Shown: in pieces, positions 51,451 to 60,916 of the stretch | How positions within the stretch are numbered: the first letter of the stretch is position 1 | Layout: every line of letters starts with the position of its first letter | From: Elusimicrobiaceae bacterium | GTDB taxonomy: Bacteria > Elusimicrobiota > Elusimicrobia > Elusimicrobiales > Elusimicrobiaceae | Length of the DNA: 64,000 nucleotides | Direction of reading: 5' to 3' | Assembly (NCBI GenBank): GCA_017546175.1 | Contig: JAFYXM010000010.1 | Coordinates: 1 to 64,000 of the forward strand | Translations under genes and position numbers: made by a program | The notes under the pieces: model-generated | What the model was told of the DNA's origin: nothing | Database searches by the model: none | The model's input: only the letters and a program-made list of their open reading frames with translations

Positions 51451-53418
51451 ATGTTTTGCAAAGTCGTTTTTGATGTACCGCTAGACCGAGATTTTGATTA
51501 TGCCGTTCCTGCCGAGTTGGAAAGCAGAGTAAAGGTAGGCGTTCGCATTACGGCCCCTTTCGGACCGATGTTGACAACCGGTCTGGTGACCGAAGTTTCC
51601 CCCACTACCTCTTTAGCCCAAAATATCCTTATCAAAGAAATTGTTACTGTATTAGATGACAAACCTGTTTTTGGCTCTGATTTATTTTCTTTGGCAGGTT
51701 TTATGAAGAAAACATGGGGAGGACCGATTGGGCAAATTTTATTTTCGTTAGTACCTCCGCAAGCTTTTTTTAAAGTGAATCTGCCTGAGCCTTTGGCTCC
51801 TATGCACTTTTCATCTGCCGATTTAACTTTCACTGCTGAGCAAGAAAAAATCTTTGAAAAACTTTTTTCTTATTTAAATGACGGCTATCATCGTGTTTTA
51901 TTGTCGGGGCCTGCCAAAAGCGGAAAAACGGAAATAATTTTAAGGTTAGTTGAGAAAGTATTGTCCGGATATGGACAGGCTTTACTGACTTTACCCGATG
52001 TAATAGCGGCGCAAAACTTTGCTCTTTCTTTAGAAAAAAGATTCGGAAAAGAGTACGTATTTTGTTGGCACAGCCGCATGCTCATTAGTCAAAAAAAGAA
52101 ATTTTTTTCACGCATATCCAATGGCCTTCCGTGTTTGGTGGTATCTGCCCGTTCAGGAGGTTTGTTGCCTTTTAAAAACCTTCGTTTGTCCGTTATGTTA
52201 GAAGAAGAAAACGATAATTATAAACAAGAGGAAAACAAACCCTATTTTCATTTGAGAGATTTGTTGAGTTATCGGGCCATGCAGCATGAAGCGTTATTTA
52301 TCGCCTGCTCGGATACCCCCTCTTTAGAGATTTTATATTCTGTACAAAACCAAGAAACGGAGCAAGTATCGCTTAGCAAAACTTTTTCAAATTCTTTAAG
52401 TACATTTCAATGGAAAGTAACTCCTAAAAAAGGAGAAAAATCTTCTTTGCTTTCCGATTTTTTACTAGCTCAACTGAAAGAAAATTTAGAAGCTAAACAG
52501 GCCAGTCTGATTATTTTAAATCGTCGCGGTTATTCCAATGCCTATTATTGTTTAAACTGTGGTACTTATGCAAAATGTCAAGGTTGCGGCGCTATTTTGG
52601 CCCGAGAGAAAACAGCAGGCGGAGAAGACTACCTGATATGTAAAAAATGCGGTAAAAAATATTCTTTAGACCAAACCTGCCCGCAGTGTCAAAATAAGAT
52701 TTTCAAATCTCGCGGCGGAGGCACACAGAAAATTGTAACGGAACTGGCTAAACATTTCCCCGAAATGCGTATTTTGCGTTTAGACTCCGATACTCTTAAA
52801 AATAAAGACGGGCAAGGTCATCAAGTACGCCGCATGTTGGATACTGCGCAGGCTGATGTGGTGGTGGGCACCAGACAAGCCATTGAAGCGGCCCTTTCCC
52901 ATCGTGTGAGTTTAGCTGCCATAGCCGATGCTGATTTAGAGCTGGACAGCCCCGATTTTCGCGCTTCGGAAAAATTTGCTCAACTGCTCTTTAAGTTAAA
53001 GAACCTTTTAAAAGTGCGCCAAAACGGTCGTTTAATTATTCAAAGTTCGTCTGCTGATGTTTACCCCTTTGAAGCTTTATCTACCGGATATGAAGATTGT
53101 GCGGCAGAGGAAATGTTAGCCAGAGAAAGCTTTGTCTATCCGCCTTTTGTAAAAATGGTAAAAGTGCTGGTAAAAAGTAAGGATAAATCTCTTTTGCAGG
53201 CCGAAACTGCCCGTATTATGAGTGTGGCGGCTCCCTTTGCTTTAGAAACCTTGGGGCCCGTATATACCGGCAAAAAAACAGATATTATAAAAAAACAATA
53301 TTTACTGTTTAAAACAGATTTGCAGAAGTGTAATTTTTTAGTAAATGAATTGGACCGGCTGAAAGCTTCCAAAAAAACGGAGTTTAAAATAACCGTTGAT
53401 CCATATGATTTTTATTAA
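51451..53418 (+). CDS. priA: Primosomal protein N' (PriA) with degraded helicase motifs
   Basis: A 655-residue protein with the PriA N-terminal DNA-binding region (DVPLDRDFDYAVP). Walker A is GPAKSGKTE (G153-T160), and the zinc-finger set spans C367 to about C406 (CLNC, CQGC, CKKC, CPQC). It restarts stalled replication forks. The DEEH box is replaced by EEEN at 251-254. The motif VI QVAGRAGR is replaced by a KLKNLLKVR stretch (about 515-523), and GTQM..KG reads GTRQAIEA. The core fold is kept but helicase activity is doubtful. Frame overlap with udg is nil; the genes are 2 bp apart. Confidence 0.88.
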   Translation: MFCKVVFDVPLDRDFDYAVPAELESRVKVGVRITAPFGPMLTTGLVTEVSPTTSLAQNILIKEIVTVLDDKPVFGSDLFSLAGFMKKTWGGPIGQILFSLVPPQAFFKVNLPEPLAPMHFSSADLTFTAEQEKIFEKLFSYLNDGYHRVLLSGPAKSGKTEIILRLVEKVLSGYGQALLTLPDVIAAQNFALSLEKRFGKEYVFCWHSRMLISQKKKFFSRISNGLPCLVVSARSGGLLPFKNLRLSVMLEEENDNYKQEENKPYFHLRDLLSYRAMQHEALFIACSDTPSLEILYSVQNQETEQVSLSKTFSNSLSTFQWKVTPKKGEKSSLLSDFLLAQLKENLEAKQASLIILNRRGYSNAYYCLNCGTYAKCQGCGAILAREKTAGGEDYLICKKCGKKYSLDQTCPQCQNKIFKSRGGGTQKIVTELAKHFPEMRILRLDSDTLKNKDGQGHQVRRMLDTAQADVVVGTRQAIEAALSHRVSLAAIADADLELDSPDFRASEKFAQLLFKLKNLLKVRQNGRLIIQSSSADVYPFEALSTGYEDCAAEEMLARESFVYPPFVKMVKVLVKSKDKSLLQAETARIMSVAAPFALETLGPVYTGKKTDIIKKQYLLFKTDLQKCNFLVNELDRLKASKKTEFKITVDPYDFY

Positions 53419-53428
53419 GGAGAATAAA

Positions 53429-53905
53429 ATGAAAATTCTGTCTTATTTGTTTAGTTTTAAAGGGCGGTTAGACCGTATGACGTATATTGTGTCTATCGTT
53501 AGCTGGATGGTAGTATTCCGATTATTCTTAGGAAACTTTTTTCAAAAATTTTCAGCTATAGAACCTAATCCAGAAAATGCACTATCAGTTTTGTTAATCT
53601 TAGGGGTAATCGGGCTTTTTTATATCTTGGGTTTAGTAATTTGGGCCTCTATTGTGGTCAGACGTCTTCATGATTTTGATTTAAGTGCTTGGTGGTTGGG
53701 TGCTGTACTGCTTGTAAAATTTATTTTTAAGGTATTATTTCCCGTTTTTTCTTTGGTTTCCTTTAGGAATATAGAGATACTTTTGGTGCTGCTCCCTACA
53801 AAAAATGAAAAAAACCGCTTTGACCTAAAACAGCCTGAAAAGAAGACTCCTATTTTGGAAAGTGAAAAATCTCAACAGGAAAAAAGAATAGATTTTAAAT
53901 TATAA
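53429..53905 (+). CDS. DUF805-family inner-membrane protein
   Basis: A 158-residue protein with a short cytosolic start (FSFKGRLDRMTY), typical of DUF805, then about four membrane helices. The segment VVRRLHDFDLSAWW is the family signature (RRLHD). The tail is Lys/Glu-rich. AAGGAG 6 bp before the ATG at 53429 decides the start; an upstream ATG at 53396 lies inside priA without a ribosome site. Function of the family is unknown. Confidence 0.88.
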   Translation: MKILSYLFSFKGRLDRMTYIVSIVSWMVVFRLFLGNFFQKFSAIEPNPENALSVLLILGVIGLFYILGLVIWASIVVRRLHDFDLSAWWLGAVLLVKFIFKVLFPVFSLVSFRNIEILLVLLPTKNEKNRFDLKQPEKKTPILESEKSQQEKRIDFKL

Positions 53906-53977
53906 TTTAATACACTGTTTTCCCTTACGCGTGCGTATATGGTAAAATAAACTAAGACTTTTTTCTAGAGGATGATT

Positions 53978-55138
53978 ATGACCATTCAAGAACAAATTTC
54001 ATTTTTAACCCGCGGTTGCGTGGACGTCGTAAATGTAGAAGGATTACAAAAAAAGTTGGAAAGCGGTAAGAAATTAAAGGTAAAACTCGGCTGCGATCCA
54101 ACCAGTGCCGATTTGCATTTGGGCCATAGTGTGGCGCTTTCTCTGTTACGCCGTTTCCAAGATTTGGGACATACGGCGGTATTGGTTATCGGAGATTTTA
54201 CTGCCGCTGTGGGAGACCCCTCCGGTCGCGATTCCACCCGCCCCGTTTTAGGACGTGAAAAAATATTGGAAAATGCCAAAACTTACACGGACCAAGCTTT
54301 TAAAGTATTAGATCCTGCCAAGACGGAAATTCGCTTTAACAGTGAATGGCTGGACCCTTTCGTTACCGGAAAAGATTTATTACAAACTTTGCAAAAAGTA
54401 ACCGTAGCCCAAGTATTGGAACGCGACGATTTCAAAAAACGTATGGCTGCCGGCAGTCCCATTAGTATGTTGGAAGTCCTCTATAGTTTATTTCAAGGCC
54501 AAGATTCCGTGGCGTTAAAAGCCGATGTTGAATTGGGCGGAACGGACCAAATTTTCAATTTACTCGTCGGACGTCAACTTCAAAAACAAAACGGACAAGA
54601 GCCGCAAGTAGCCATTACCGTACCGCTTTTAGTAGGTACGGACGGTGTGAAAAAAATGTCTAAATCTTATGGCAATTATGTTGGTTTAAACGACGCACCG
54701 AACGATATGTTCGGCAAGCTGATGTCTGTGTCTGATGAATTAATGTTGAGTTACTATGAACTGCTGACCTCTGAAGATTTACCCACCGTTAAGGCTTTGC
54801 ACCCGATGGAAGCCAAAAAACAATTGGCCGGTCTTTTGACGGAGCGCTTCCATGGAAAAGAGGCCGCTATAGCGGCGCGTGCCAACTTTGAAAAAGTTTT
54901 CTCCAAAAAAGAAAACCCCGATGATATGCCCCTTATTAAACCTGCCGAAGGGGCTATGCTTTCCGCTATTTTGGTGGAAGCGGGGGCTGCTCAGAGCAAA
55001 AATAAGGCACGTGGTCTGATTGAGCAAGGTGCTGTGCGCTTAAACGGAGAAAAAATCTTGCAAGACGGGCCTTTGTCCTATCAAGACGGAGATGTGCTGC
55101 AGGCAGGCAAAAGAGCTTTCTTTAAACTTTCTCATTAA
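53978..55138 (+). CDS. tyrS: Tyrosyl-tRNA synthetase
   Basis: A 386-residue class I synthetase that charges tRNA-Tyr. HLGH near residue 45 is the HIGH motif, KKMSKSYGN the KMSKS loop, and the C-terminal ~65 residues an S4 RNA-binding domain (SKNKARGLIEQGAVRLNGE). The ATG at 53978 suits AGAGGA better than the ATG two codons before. The gene for MltG follows 9 bp later. Confidence 0.96.
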   Translation: MTIQEQISFLTRGCVDVVNVEGLQKKLESGKKLKVKLGCDPTSADLHLGHSVALSLLRRFQDLGHTAVLVIGDFTAAVGDPSGRDSTRPVLGREKILENAKTYTDQAFKVLDPAKTEIRFNSEWLDPFVTGKDLLQTLQKVTVAQVLERDDFKKRMAAGSPISMLEVLYSLFQGQDSVALKADVELGGTDQIFNLLVGRQLQKQNGQEPQVAITVPLLVGTDGVKKMSKSYGNYVGLNDAPNDMFGKLMSVSDELMLSYYELLTSEDLPTVKALHPMEAKKQLAGLLTERFHGKEAAIAARANFEKVFSKKENPDDMPLIKPAEGAMLSAILVEAGAAQSKNKARGLIEQGAVRLNGEKILQDGPLSYQDGDVLQAGKRAFFKLSH

Positions 55139-55147
55139 GGAACGAAG

Positions 55148-56119
55148 ATGAACAAGCGCATTATTATTTTTTTATTGGTTGCGGTAATAGCCGTTACTTC
55201 TTTTGCACTGTTCATCAAGTTTCATTATTTTCAAAAAGGGACCCCCGTCGTCTTTGAAATAACTCCCGGTCAAACAGCGGGACAAGTGGCCTATCAGCTT
55301 AAGAAAAAAGGCGTCATCAAAAGCACCACTTGGTTTAAAATCATATTAAAACTCTCCTCCTCCGCTTCTGACTTAAAGGCCGGAAAGTATGATTTGCGCA
55401 CCAATATGCCTGCCGAATCGGTATTAAACTGTATTAAAAGCGGTCAATGTCTGCATTTGACCAAACTTACCACTTTGGAAGGTTGGCGCAGTGAAGAAAT
55501 AGCGGAAATGTTGGCCGAAAAGAATATTACCGATCCGCGTGCATTCTTGGATATCGTGCGCAAACGTCAATTGGAAGGGTACCTTTTCCCCTCCACTTAT
55601 CATTTCTCCGAAAACACCCCTGCTTGGGCCGTAATTGATGCTATGGTAAACCAATATGGAAAAAAGGTAAAACCGCTTTTTAAGCAGTATCCTACGCATT
55701 TAACGGAGAAAGAGGTGCTGACGGTGGCCTCTATTGTGGAAAGAGAGGCTATTTTTCATGATGAGCGACCCAAAATAGCGGCGGTTTATTTGAATCGTTT
55801 GAAAATAGGTAAACGCTTGGAAGCAGACCCCACTGTACAATATGCCTTGGGTTTTAACTTCAGAGAAAACAGATACTGGAAAAAGGGCCTTACCTACCGA
55901 GATTTAAGAAATCCCTCCCCGTATAATACTTATCGACACGGTGGGTTGCCGCCGGGGCCGATAGCCAACCCCAGTTACGAATCAGTCAAAGCGGTTTTAA
56001 ATCCGGAGCCAAATTTTGATGCCATTTATTTCGTGGCCGATAATACGGGTCGGCACGATTTCAGCCGCACATATAATGAACATATTTTAAAGAAAAATAA
56101 ATATAAACGGAAAAAATAA
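55148..56119 (+). CDS. mltG: Endolytic murein transglycosylase MltG
   Basis: A 323-residue inner-membrane-anchored enzyme (one helix, residues 5-24) that cuts nascent glycan strands and helps set their length. A LysM-like segment (FEITPGQTAGQVAYQL) is followed by the catalytic domain with LEGYLFPSTY, the SIVEREA glutamate and YNTYRHGGLPPGPIANP. Length and order match the family. AAGGAA precedes the ATG. Confidence 0.96.
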   Translation: MNKRIIIFLLVAVIAVTSFALFIKFHYFQKGTPVVFEITPGQTAGQVAYQLKKKGVIKSTTWFKIILKLSSSASDLKAGKYDLRTNMPAESVLNCIKSGQCLHLTKLTTLEGWRSEEIAEMLAEKNITDPRAFLDIVRKRQLEGYLFPSTYHFSENTPAWAVIDAMVNQYGKKVKPLFKQYPTHLTEKEVLTVASIVEREAIFHDERPKIAAVYLNRLKIGKRLEADPTVQYALGFNFRENRYWKKGLTYRDLRNPSPYNTYRHGGLPPGPIANPSYESVKAVLNPEPNFDAIYFVADNTGRHDFSRTYNEHILKKNKYKRKK

Positions 56120-56121
56120 AT

Positions 56122-56153
56122 TAAAAAGCCCCGGTTTTTACCGGGGCTTTTTT
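56122..56153. terminator. Bidirectional terminator between mltG and murG
   Basis: AAAAAGCCCCGGT / ACCGGGGCTTTTTT stem between convergent genes. It closes both the tyrS-mltG unit and the dcw cluster. Confidence 0.92.
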
Positions 56154-57246
56154 AAAGTTGCTTGAGAATTTCCGCTATTCTTTGTGAAGCGGTTATCGGA
56201 TCAGGCAATGCTAATTTGGAAAAGTTCTCCTGCATTGTTTGCAAAATAGAATTATTGGGCGCATTTAAAATACGATCCATGACCGTATAAAGTTCTTTTT
56301 GCAGAGAATTTCCCTCTTCTACCAAAGCAGCACATCCTACCGATTGTAACACTTTGGCATTATAAAACTGATGATTGGCCGCCGCTGTAGGCAATGGCAC
56401 TAAAACGGAAGGTTTTTTGCAATACACTAACTCCGCCAACGTACCGGCACCGCTGCGGCATACCACCAAGTGGCAGCTGTGCATTAAATCATAAATTTCG
56501 TTGGAATAGGGCAATACCATTACTCGGTTTGTTTTGCCATATTTATTGCAAATCGTCTGATACCATCGTTCTCCGCTGATATGAATAAACTGAATTTCTT
56601 CATTTTCCGCTACCAGTTGTTTAACGGTATCAATCAAAGCGGTATTTAAAGCTTTTGCGCCTTGGCTTCCGCCAAAAAGAAGTATGGTTTTGTATTTGGG
56701 GTTAAGCCCTAAATTTTCCAATACTTTCGTAGGACTTACTTTTTCTGAAAATTCGGGCCTGATGGGAGTGCCCACCAACTGGCTGTGGCGGATTTTTTTA
56801 CTTACGGGAAGTCCCAACATAAATAAATCTGTAAAGAAAGAGCAAGCTTTGTTAGCCAGGCCGATTTTGGTATTAGAATCATGTACCGCTGTTTTTACGC
56901 CTTTTAAATGGGCGGAGAAAATTAACGGAAAAGATACATATCCTCCCGTACCCACCGCTACATCTGGTTTAAACTCCTCCACCAATTTTTTAGTTTGAGA
57001 AAGGGCCTTGCAGAGTTTAAACAAAAAAGAAAAGTATTTGAAAATATTTAAAGTACGCGGAAAAGCACAAAAATCAATTTCCTGATATTTTAGTTTGTGG
57101 TCTTTGAGTACCCGTGCGGCAGGGTCGTTTTTACGCACGATAAACAATACGCTGCAGTCTTGTTTATTGAGCAATCGTCCCAACGAAAAACCGGGGTAGA
57201 AATGTCCCCCCGTTCCTCCGGCGGCAATTAAAAAACGTTTATTCAT
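56152..57246 (-). CDS. murG: UDP-N-acetylglucosamine transferase MurG
   Basis: A 364-residue glycosyltransferase that adds GlcNAc to lipid I to make lipid II on the inner face of the membrane. N-terminal GGTGGHFYPG, then VGTGGYVSFP, LFGGSQGAKALN and CRSGAGTLAEL are all MurG hallmarks. It is the last gene of the minus-strand dcw cluster, 1 bp after ftsW. Confidence 0.97.
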   Translation of the reverse strand: MNKRFLIAAGGTGGHFYPGFSLGRLLNKQDCSVLFIVRKNDPAARVLKDHKLKYQEIDFCAFPRTLNIFKYFSFLFKLCKALSQTKKLVEEFKPDVAVGTGGYVSFPLIFSAHLKGVKTAVHDSNTKIGLANKACSFFTDLFMLGLPVSKKIRHSQLVGTPIRPEFSEKVSPTKVLENLGLNPKYKTILLFGGSQGAKALNTALIDTVKQLVAENEEIQFIHISGERWYQTICNKYGKTNRVMVLPYSNEIYDLMHSCHLVVCRSGAGTLAELVYCKKPSVLVPLPTAAANHQFYNAKVLQSVGCAALVEEGNSLQKELYTVMDRILNAPNNSILQTMQENFSKLALPDPITASQRIAEILKQL

Positions 57247-57247
57247 A

Positions 57248-58477
57248 CTATCTATTCCTATTGCGATAATTTGTAAAATCGTCCTGATACGGGCGTTTGG
57301 GTTGTGCCTCGCTGGCTGCCATATTGAGAATAATACCCATCATCACCAAGGTCATAATGACCGAGGATCCACCGTAAGAGAAAAACGGTAAAGCAATACC
57401 TTTTGTCGGTCCAAGGCCGATAGCCATACCCATATTAATAAAAGCCTGTAAACAAATAGTTAATGTCATGCCAAAAATAGTTAAGCTGTAAAAACTATTT
57501 TTAGAAATGCGGGCAAGTGCGATTCCTCTAGTCAAAATATAGCAAAATAAAAGCAAAATGAATAATACGCGCACTAACCCCAGTTCTTCACACATTATAG
57601 AAAAAATAAAATCAGTATGCGCTTCCGGTAAATACTCCAACTTTAGTTCGCTGTTTCCAAGCCCTTTTCCAAACCAACCGCCGGAGCCCACCGCCACCAA
57701 AGACAGATCTAGCTGATAACCCGAAGAGGAAGATGTAGCTTCCGGATTTAAAAAAGTAAGTACACGAGTTAGACGGTATGGATAGCAAATGACTTGATAC
57801 AAAAGATAGGGAACCCCGCATACCACAGAAATCCCAACTAAATGTAACAAGCGCGCACCTGCCACAAAGAACATAGTCATCATCACACAACCCATCAATA
57901 CAACGGTTCCTAAATCAGGCGCTTTTCCTATCAAGAAAAAAGTGATACCTGATATTACAAGCGGCTTTATAAGCATTGAGAAATTTTTAGCCAGTTTTCC
58001 CTGAACGCTGCTTAAATAATCAGCCAAATAAATCACAAGAGTTACTTTTGCAATTTCTGACGGTTGGATATTAAACGGCCCTATATCTATCCAGCGGTGC
58101 ACATTGGCAATAGGTTCTGTAAATAAAACCGCAATTAACATCCCCCAAGAAACATACATTAACCAAATCGGTTTAATGACTTTATGTATTTTAACGTAAG
58201 TCTGAGATAGAAATAATGCCGCAGCTATCCCTACACAATCAAAAATAAGCTGTCGTTTAAAAAAATCGGTGGAGCCAAAAGCAGAAGATGAATAAGTAAA
58301 AAGTAATCCGACGCATACAAAAAAGAAAGTAACTAACGATAGTTTTTTATCTATTTGTAAAAATTGCCATTTGGAGGCAGAAACGCCAGCCCCCTGCCCC
58401 GATGACGCGCTAAAGAGTGTTTGAGTCTTTCGGTTAGGATATTTTTTAGCTTTTGATTTATTAAACAATGTTGGCAT
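57248..58477 (-). CDS. ftsW: FtsW/RodA-type lipid II polymerase
   Basis: A 409-residue protein with about ten membrane helices. GSGGWFGKGLGNSELKLEYLPEAHTDFIF and the C-terminal FFSYGGSSVI are SEDS-family signatures. Between ftsI, mraY and murG it is most likely FtsW, which polymerises septal glycan with its PBP partner. It has a ~55-residue cytoplasmic start before the first helix. Confidence 0.95.
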   Translation of the reverse strand: MPTLFNKSKAKKYPNRKTQTLFSASSGQGAGVSASKWQFLQIDKKLSLVTFFFVCVGLLFTYSSSAFGSTDFFKRQLIFDCVGIAAALFLSQTYVKIHKVIKPIWLMYVSWGMLIAVLFTEPIANVHRWIDIGPFNIQPSEIAKVTLVIYLADYLSSVQGKLAKNFSMLIKPLVISGITFFLIGKAPDLGTVVLMGCVMMTMFFVAGARLLHLVGISVVCGVPYLLYQVICYPYRLTRVLTFLNPEATSSSSGYQLDLSLVAVGSGGWFGKGLGNSELKLEYLPEAHTDFIFSIMCEELGLVRVLFILLLFCYILTRGIALARISKNSFYSLTIFGMTLTICLQAFINMGMAIGLGPTKGIALPFFSYGGSSVIMTLVMMGIILNMAASEAQPKRPYQDDFTNYRNRNR

Positions 58478-58480
58478 AAT

Positions 58481-59566
58481 TTAACGTATTTTAAGAGAGG
58501 CTAACGAAAGCAACATCAGCATTGCTCCCATAATCCAAAAACGAACGATTACTTTAGATTCGGGCACGCCACACAATTCAAAGTGATGATGAATCGGCGC
58601 CATTTTAAATAAACGTTTTCCGTGGGTAAGTTTAAAATATCCCATTTGCAGCATGACAGAAAGCGTTTCCAATACAAAGATACCGCCGGCAATGGGCAAA
58701 AGAAGCTCCTGCTTGACACACAAAGCGGCTGTCCCCAAAACACCGCCCAAGAACAGAGAGCTGGTATCCCCCATAAAAACACTGGCAGGATAGGCATTAA
58801 ACCACAAGAAACCTAAACAAGCCCCCACCAAGGCTCCTAAAAAGACGGTTATTTCCCCCGCTCCCGGCACATAAATAATCTTCAAATAATCAGCAAAATT
58901 GACGTTGCCTGCCAAATAAGCAAACACAGCATAGGTAATGGCGGCAAATACCATGCAGCCGGCGGCCAATCCGTCCAATCCGTCTGTTAAATTGGTAGCA
59001 TTGGAGGAGCCGACAATGACAAGCATAGAGAACGCAAAATAAAATACCGATAAATCTACAAAGGCTTTGCTCATATAAGGAATCAACATAGAGGTACTGT
59101 ACTGACCGTTGGGCGGATTCATAGCCAAATATCCCACTACTACAATGGCAGTAAAGAGCTGAATGGTCAGTTTAACGGACGAAGCAATCCCTTCGGGATT
59201 TTTCTTTACCAGCTTAGTATAGTCATCTAAAATACCGGCAAAAGCCAAGCTGATGGTAGTAAATAACATTAGACCGATATAAGCACTGTCTAATCTCGCC
59301 CAAAACAACACACTGACAAGCAAGCTAATCAAAATCAGCAAACCGCCCATAGTAGGGGTACCGTTTTTGCTTAAATGAGAAGCCGGGCCATATTCGCGTT
59401 CAATTTGCTGTATCTTAAAAGAGCGCAGTTTGGCAATAAGCCCCGGTCCAAGGATTAAAGACAATAAAAATGCCGTTACAATCGCCCCTCCGGTACGAAA
59501 GGTAATATAATTAAAGATGTTTAAGAAGCTTAAATCGTCCTTAAATAAAGACAAGTAGTATAACAT
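58481..59566 (-). CDS. mraY: Phospho-MurNAc-pentapeptide transferase MraY
   Basis: A 361-residue, ten-helix enzyme that makes lipid I. GTPTMGGLLIL, the Asp-rich DDYTK segment, NATNLTDGLDGLA and FKMAPIHHHFEL are characteristic. It lies 3 bp from ftsW and 6 bp from murF. In other clusters murD often lies between mraY and ftsW; here it does not. Confidence 0.97.
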   Translation of the reverse strand: MLYYLSLFKDDLSFLNIFNYITFRTGGAIVTAFLLSLILGPGLIAKLRSFKIQQIEREYGPASHLSKNGTPTMGGLLILISLLVSVLFWARLDSAYIGLMLFTTISLAFAGILDDYTKLVKKNPEGIASSVKLTIQLFTAIVVVGYLAMNPPNGQYSTSMLIPYMSKAFVDLSVFYFAFSMLVIVGSSNATNLTDGLDGLAAGCMVFAAITYAVFAYLAGNVNFADYLKIIYVPGAGEITVFLGALVGACLGFLWFNAYPASVFMGDTSSLFLGGVLGTAALCVKQELLLPIAGGIFVLETLSVMLQMGYFKLTHGKRLFKMAPIHHHFELCGVPESKVIVRFWIMGAMLMLLSLASLKIR

Positions 59567-59572
59567 GGTTTA

Positions 59573-60916
59573 TTAAATCTCCTTTAATATTTTTTCAAAA
59601 TTCATACTGCGAGAAGCCTTGAGCAGACAGGTCCCCCCGCGTTTAGCCAACAGCTCTTTTAACTGTGACGTCCATTGCTGCGGTTGAGCCGCATAATACA
59701 GCTCTACCGAAGTGTCCGACTGCAAAATATCGGCTGCATATTTCATTTCGGGGCCTGCTAAAAAGGCATAATCAATTTTATTATCCAAAATCCAACGGGC
59801 AATCAGGCGATGAAAATTTTTGGAAGTTTCGCCCAGTTCTTTCATATCTCCAAGTACGGCAATACGCGGGGTATTTTTTTCCCGCCCCATAATTTCCAAA
59901 GCATTTTTCATGCTGGCAGGGTTGGCATTATAACAATCTAAAATAAATAGGGTTTCTCCCCTTTTTAAGCGTTCCATGCGCATAGGCATCGGTACATAAG
60001 CCTGCAAGCCTTTTTGGATATCATCCATAAACAAACCTAAAGCAATAGCGGCAGCACAGGCGGCGGCAGCATTTAATTTATCGTGCCGCTCCAGCTTCAT
60101 ATCAAAAACATAAGCGGTATCTTTGTAAGTAAAAGAAAAATTCTCTGTTTCCAATATACGCAAATCAGCCAAAGAAGAAAAACCAAAACTAATGGCTTTG
60201 CCCTTGTACTCGGCTAATCTGCTTAACAGTTCATCATCTATATTGTAAACTAATGTACCGCCGGGAGCAATACAAGGCACGATTTCCGTTTTGGTTTGAT
60301 AGACCGTTTCCAAGTCTTTAAAAAACTCTAAATGAGCAGCAGATACATTGGTCAATACCGCCACATCAGCAAGCGCCAAAGAAGCTATTTCAGCAATATC
60401 TCCCACATGAGAAGCCCCCAGCTCAAACACTCCGTATTTATGTTTCTCTTGGATTTCCAATAAAGAGAAAGGCACCCCGAATTGATTGTTAAAATTGCCC
60501 ATATTCGCCACGGTCTCTCCGGCCTGCTGACAGATAGATTTGAGCATTTGTTTAGTGGTGCTTTTGCCGTTAGAGCCGGTAATAGCTGCAATTTTTAAAG
60601 TGCTGTTTTGGCGGTGATACTTAGCCAATGCCTGCAGCGCGTGCAAAGTATTTTCCACTTCTATCACGGCAATATCCGAGCGACTATTTTGATAGCGTCC
60701 TTTTTCGGCAATGATTATTTTGGCTCCTTTGGCAATTACATCTTCAATAAATTTGTGCCCATCATGCGTAGCCCCTTTTAATGCCCAAAAAGCATCTCCT
60801 TGAGATATCACCCGACTATCGGTAACAAAGTTATTTATTTTTTCCTGTTCATGCTCTGCTTGCAATGTTCCCCCTACAATAGAAGCAAGCTTAGCCAAGG
60901 TTAAATTCAGTTTCAT
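59573..60916 (-). CDS. murF: UDP-MurNAc-tripeptide D-Ala-D-Ala ligase MurF
   Basis: A 447-residue Mur ligase. TGSNGKSTTK is the ATP loop (Ser in place of the usual Thr), NFNNQFGVPFSLL the substrate segment and DCYNANPASM and LGDMKELG the C-terminal marks that separate MurF from MurE. It overlaps ftsI by 4 bp. Confidence 0.95.
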   Translation of the reverse strand: MKLNLTLAKLASIVGGTLQAEHEQEKINNFVTDSRVISQGDAFWALKGATHDGHKFIEDVIAKGAKIIIAEKGRYQNSRSDIAVIEVENTLHALQALAKYHRQNSTLKIAAITGSNGKSTTKQMLKSICQQAGETVANMGNFNNQFGVPFSLLEIQEKHKYGVFELGASHVGDIAEIASLALADVAVLTNVSAAHLEFFKDLETVYQTKTEIVPCIAPGGTLVYNIDDELLSRLAEYKGKAISFGFSSLADLRILETENFSFTYKDTAYVFDMKLERHDKLNAAAACAAAIALGLFMDDIQKGLQAYVPMPMRMERLKRGETLFILDCYNANPASMKNALEIMGREKNTPRIAVLGDMKELGETSKNFHRLIARWILDNKIDYAFLAGPEMKYAADILQSDTSVELYYAAQPQQWTSQLKELLAKRGGTCLLKASRSMNFEKILKEI

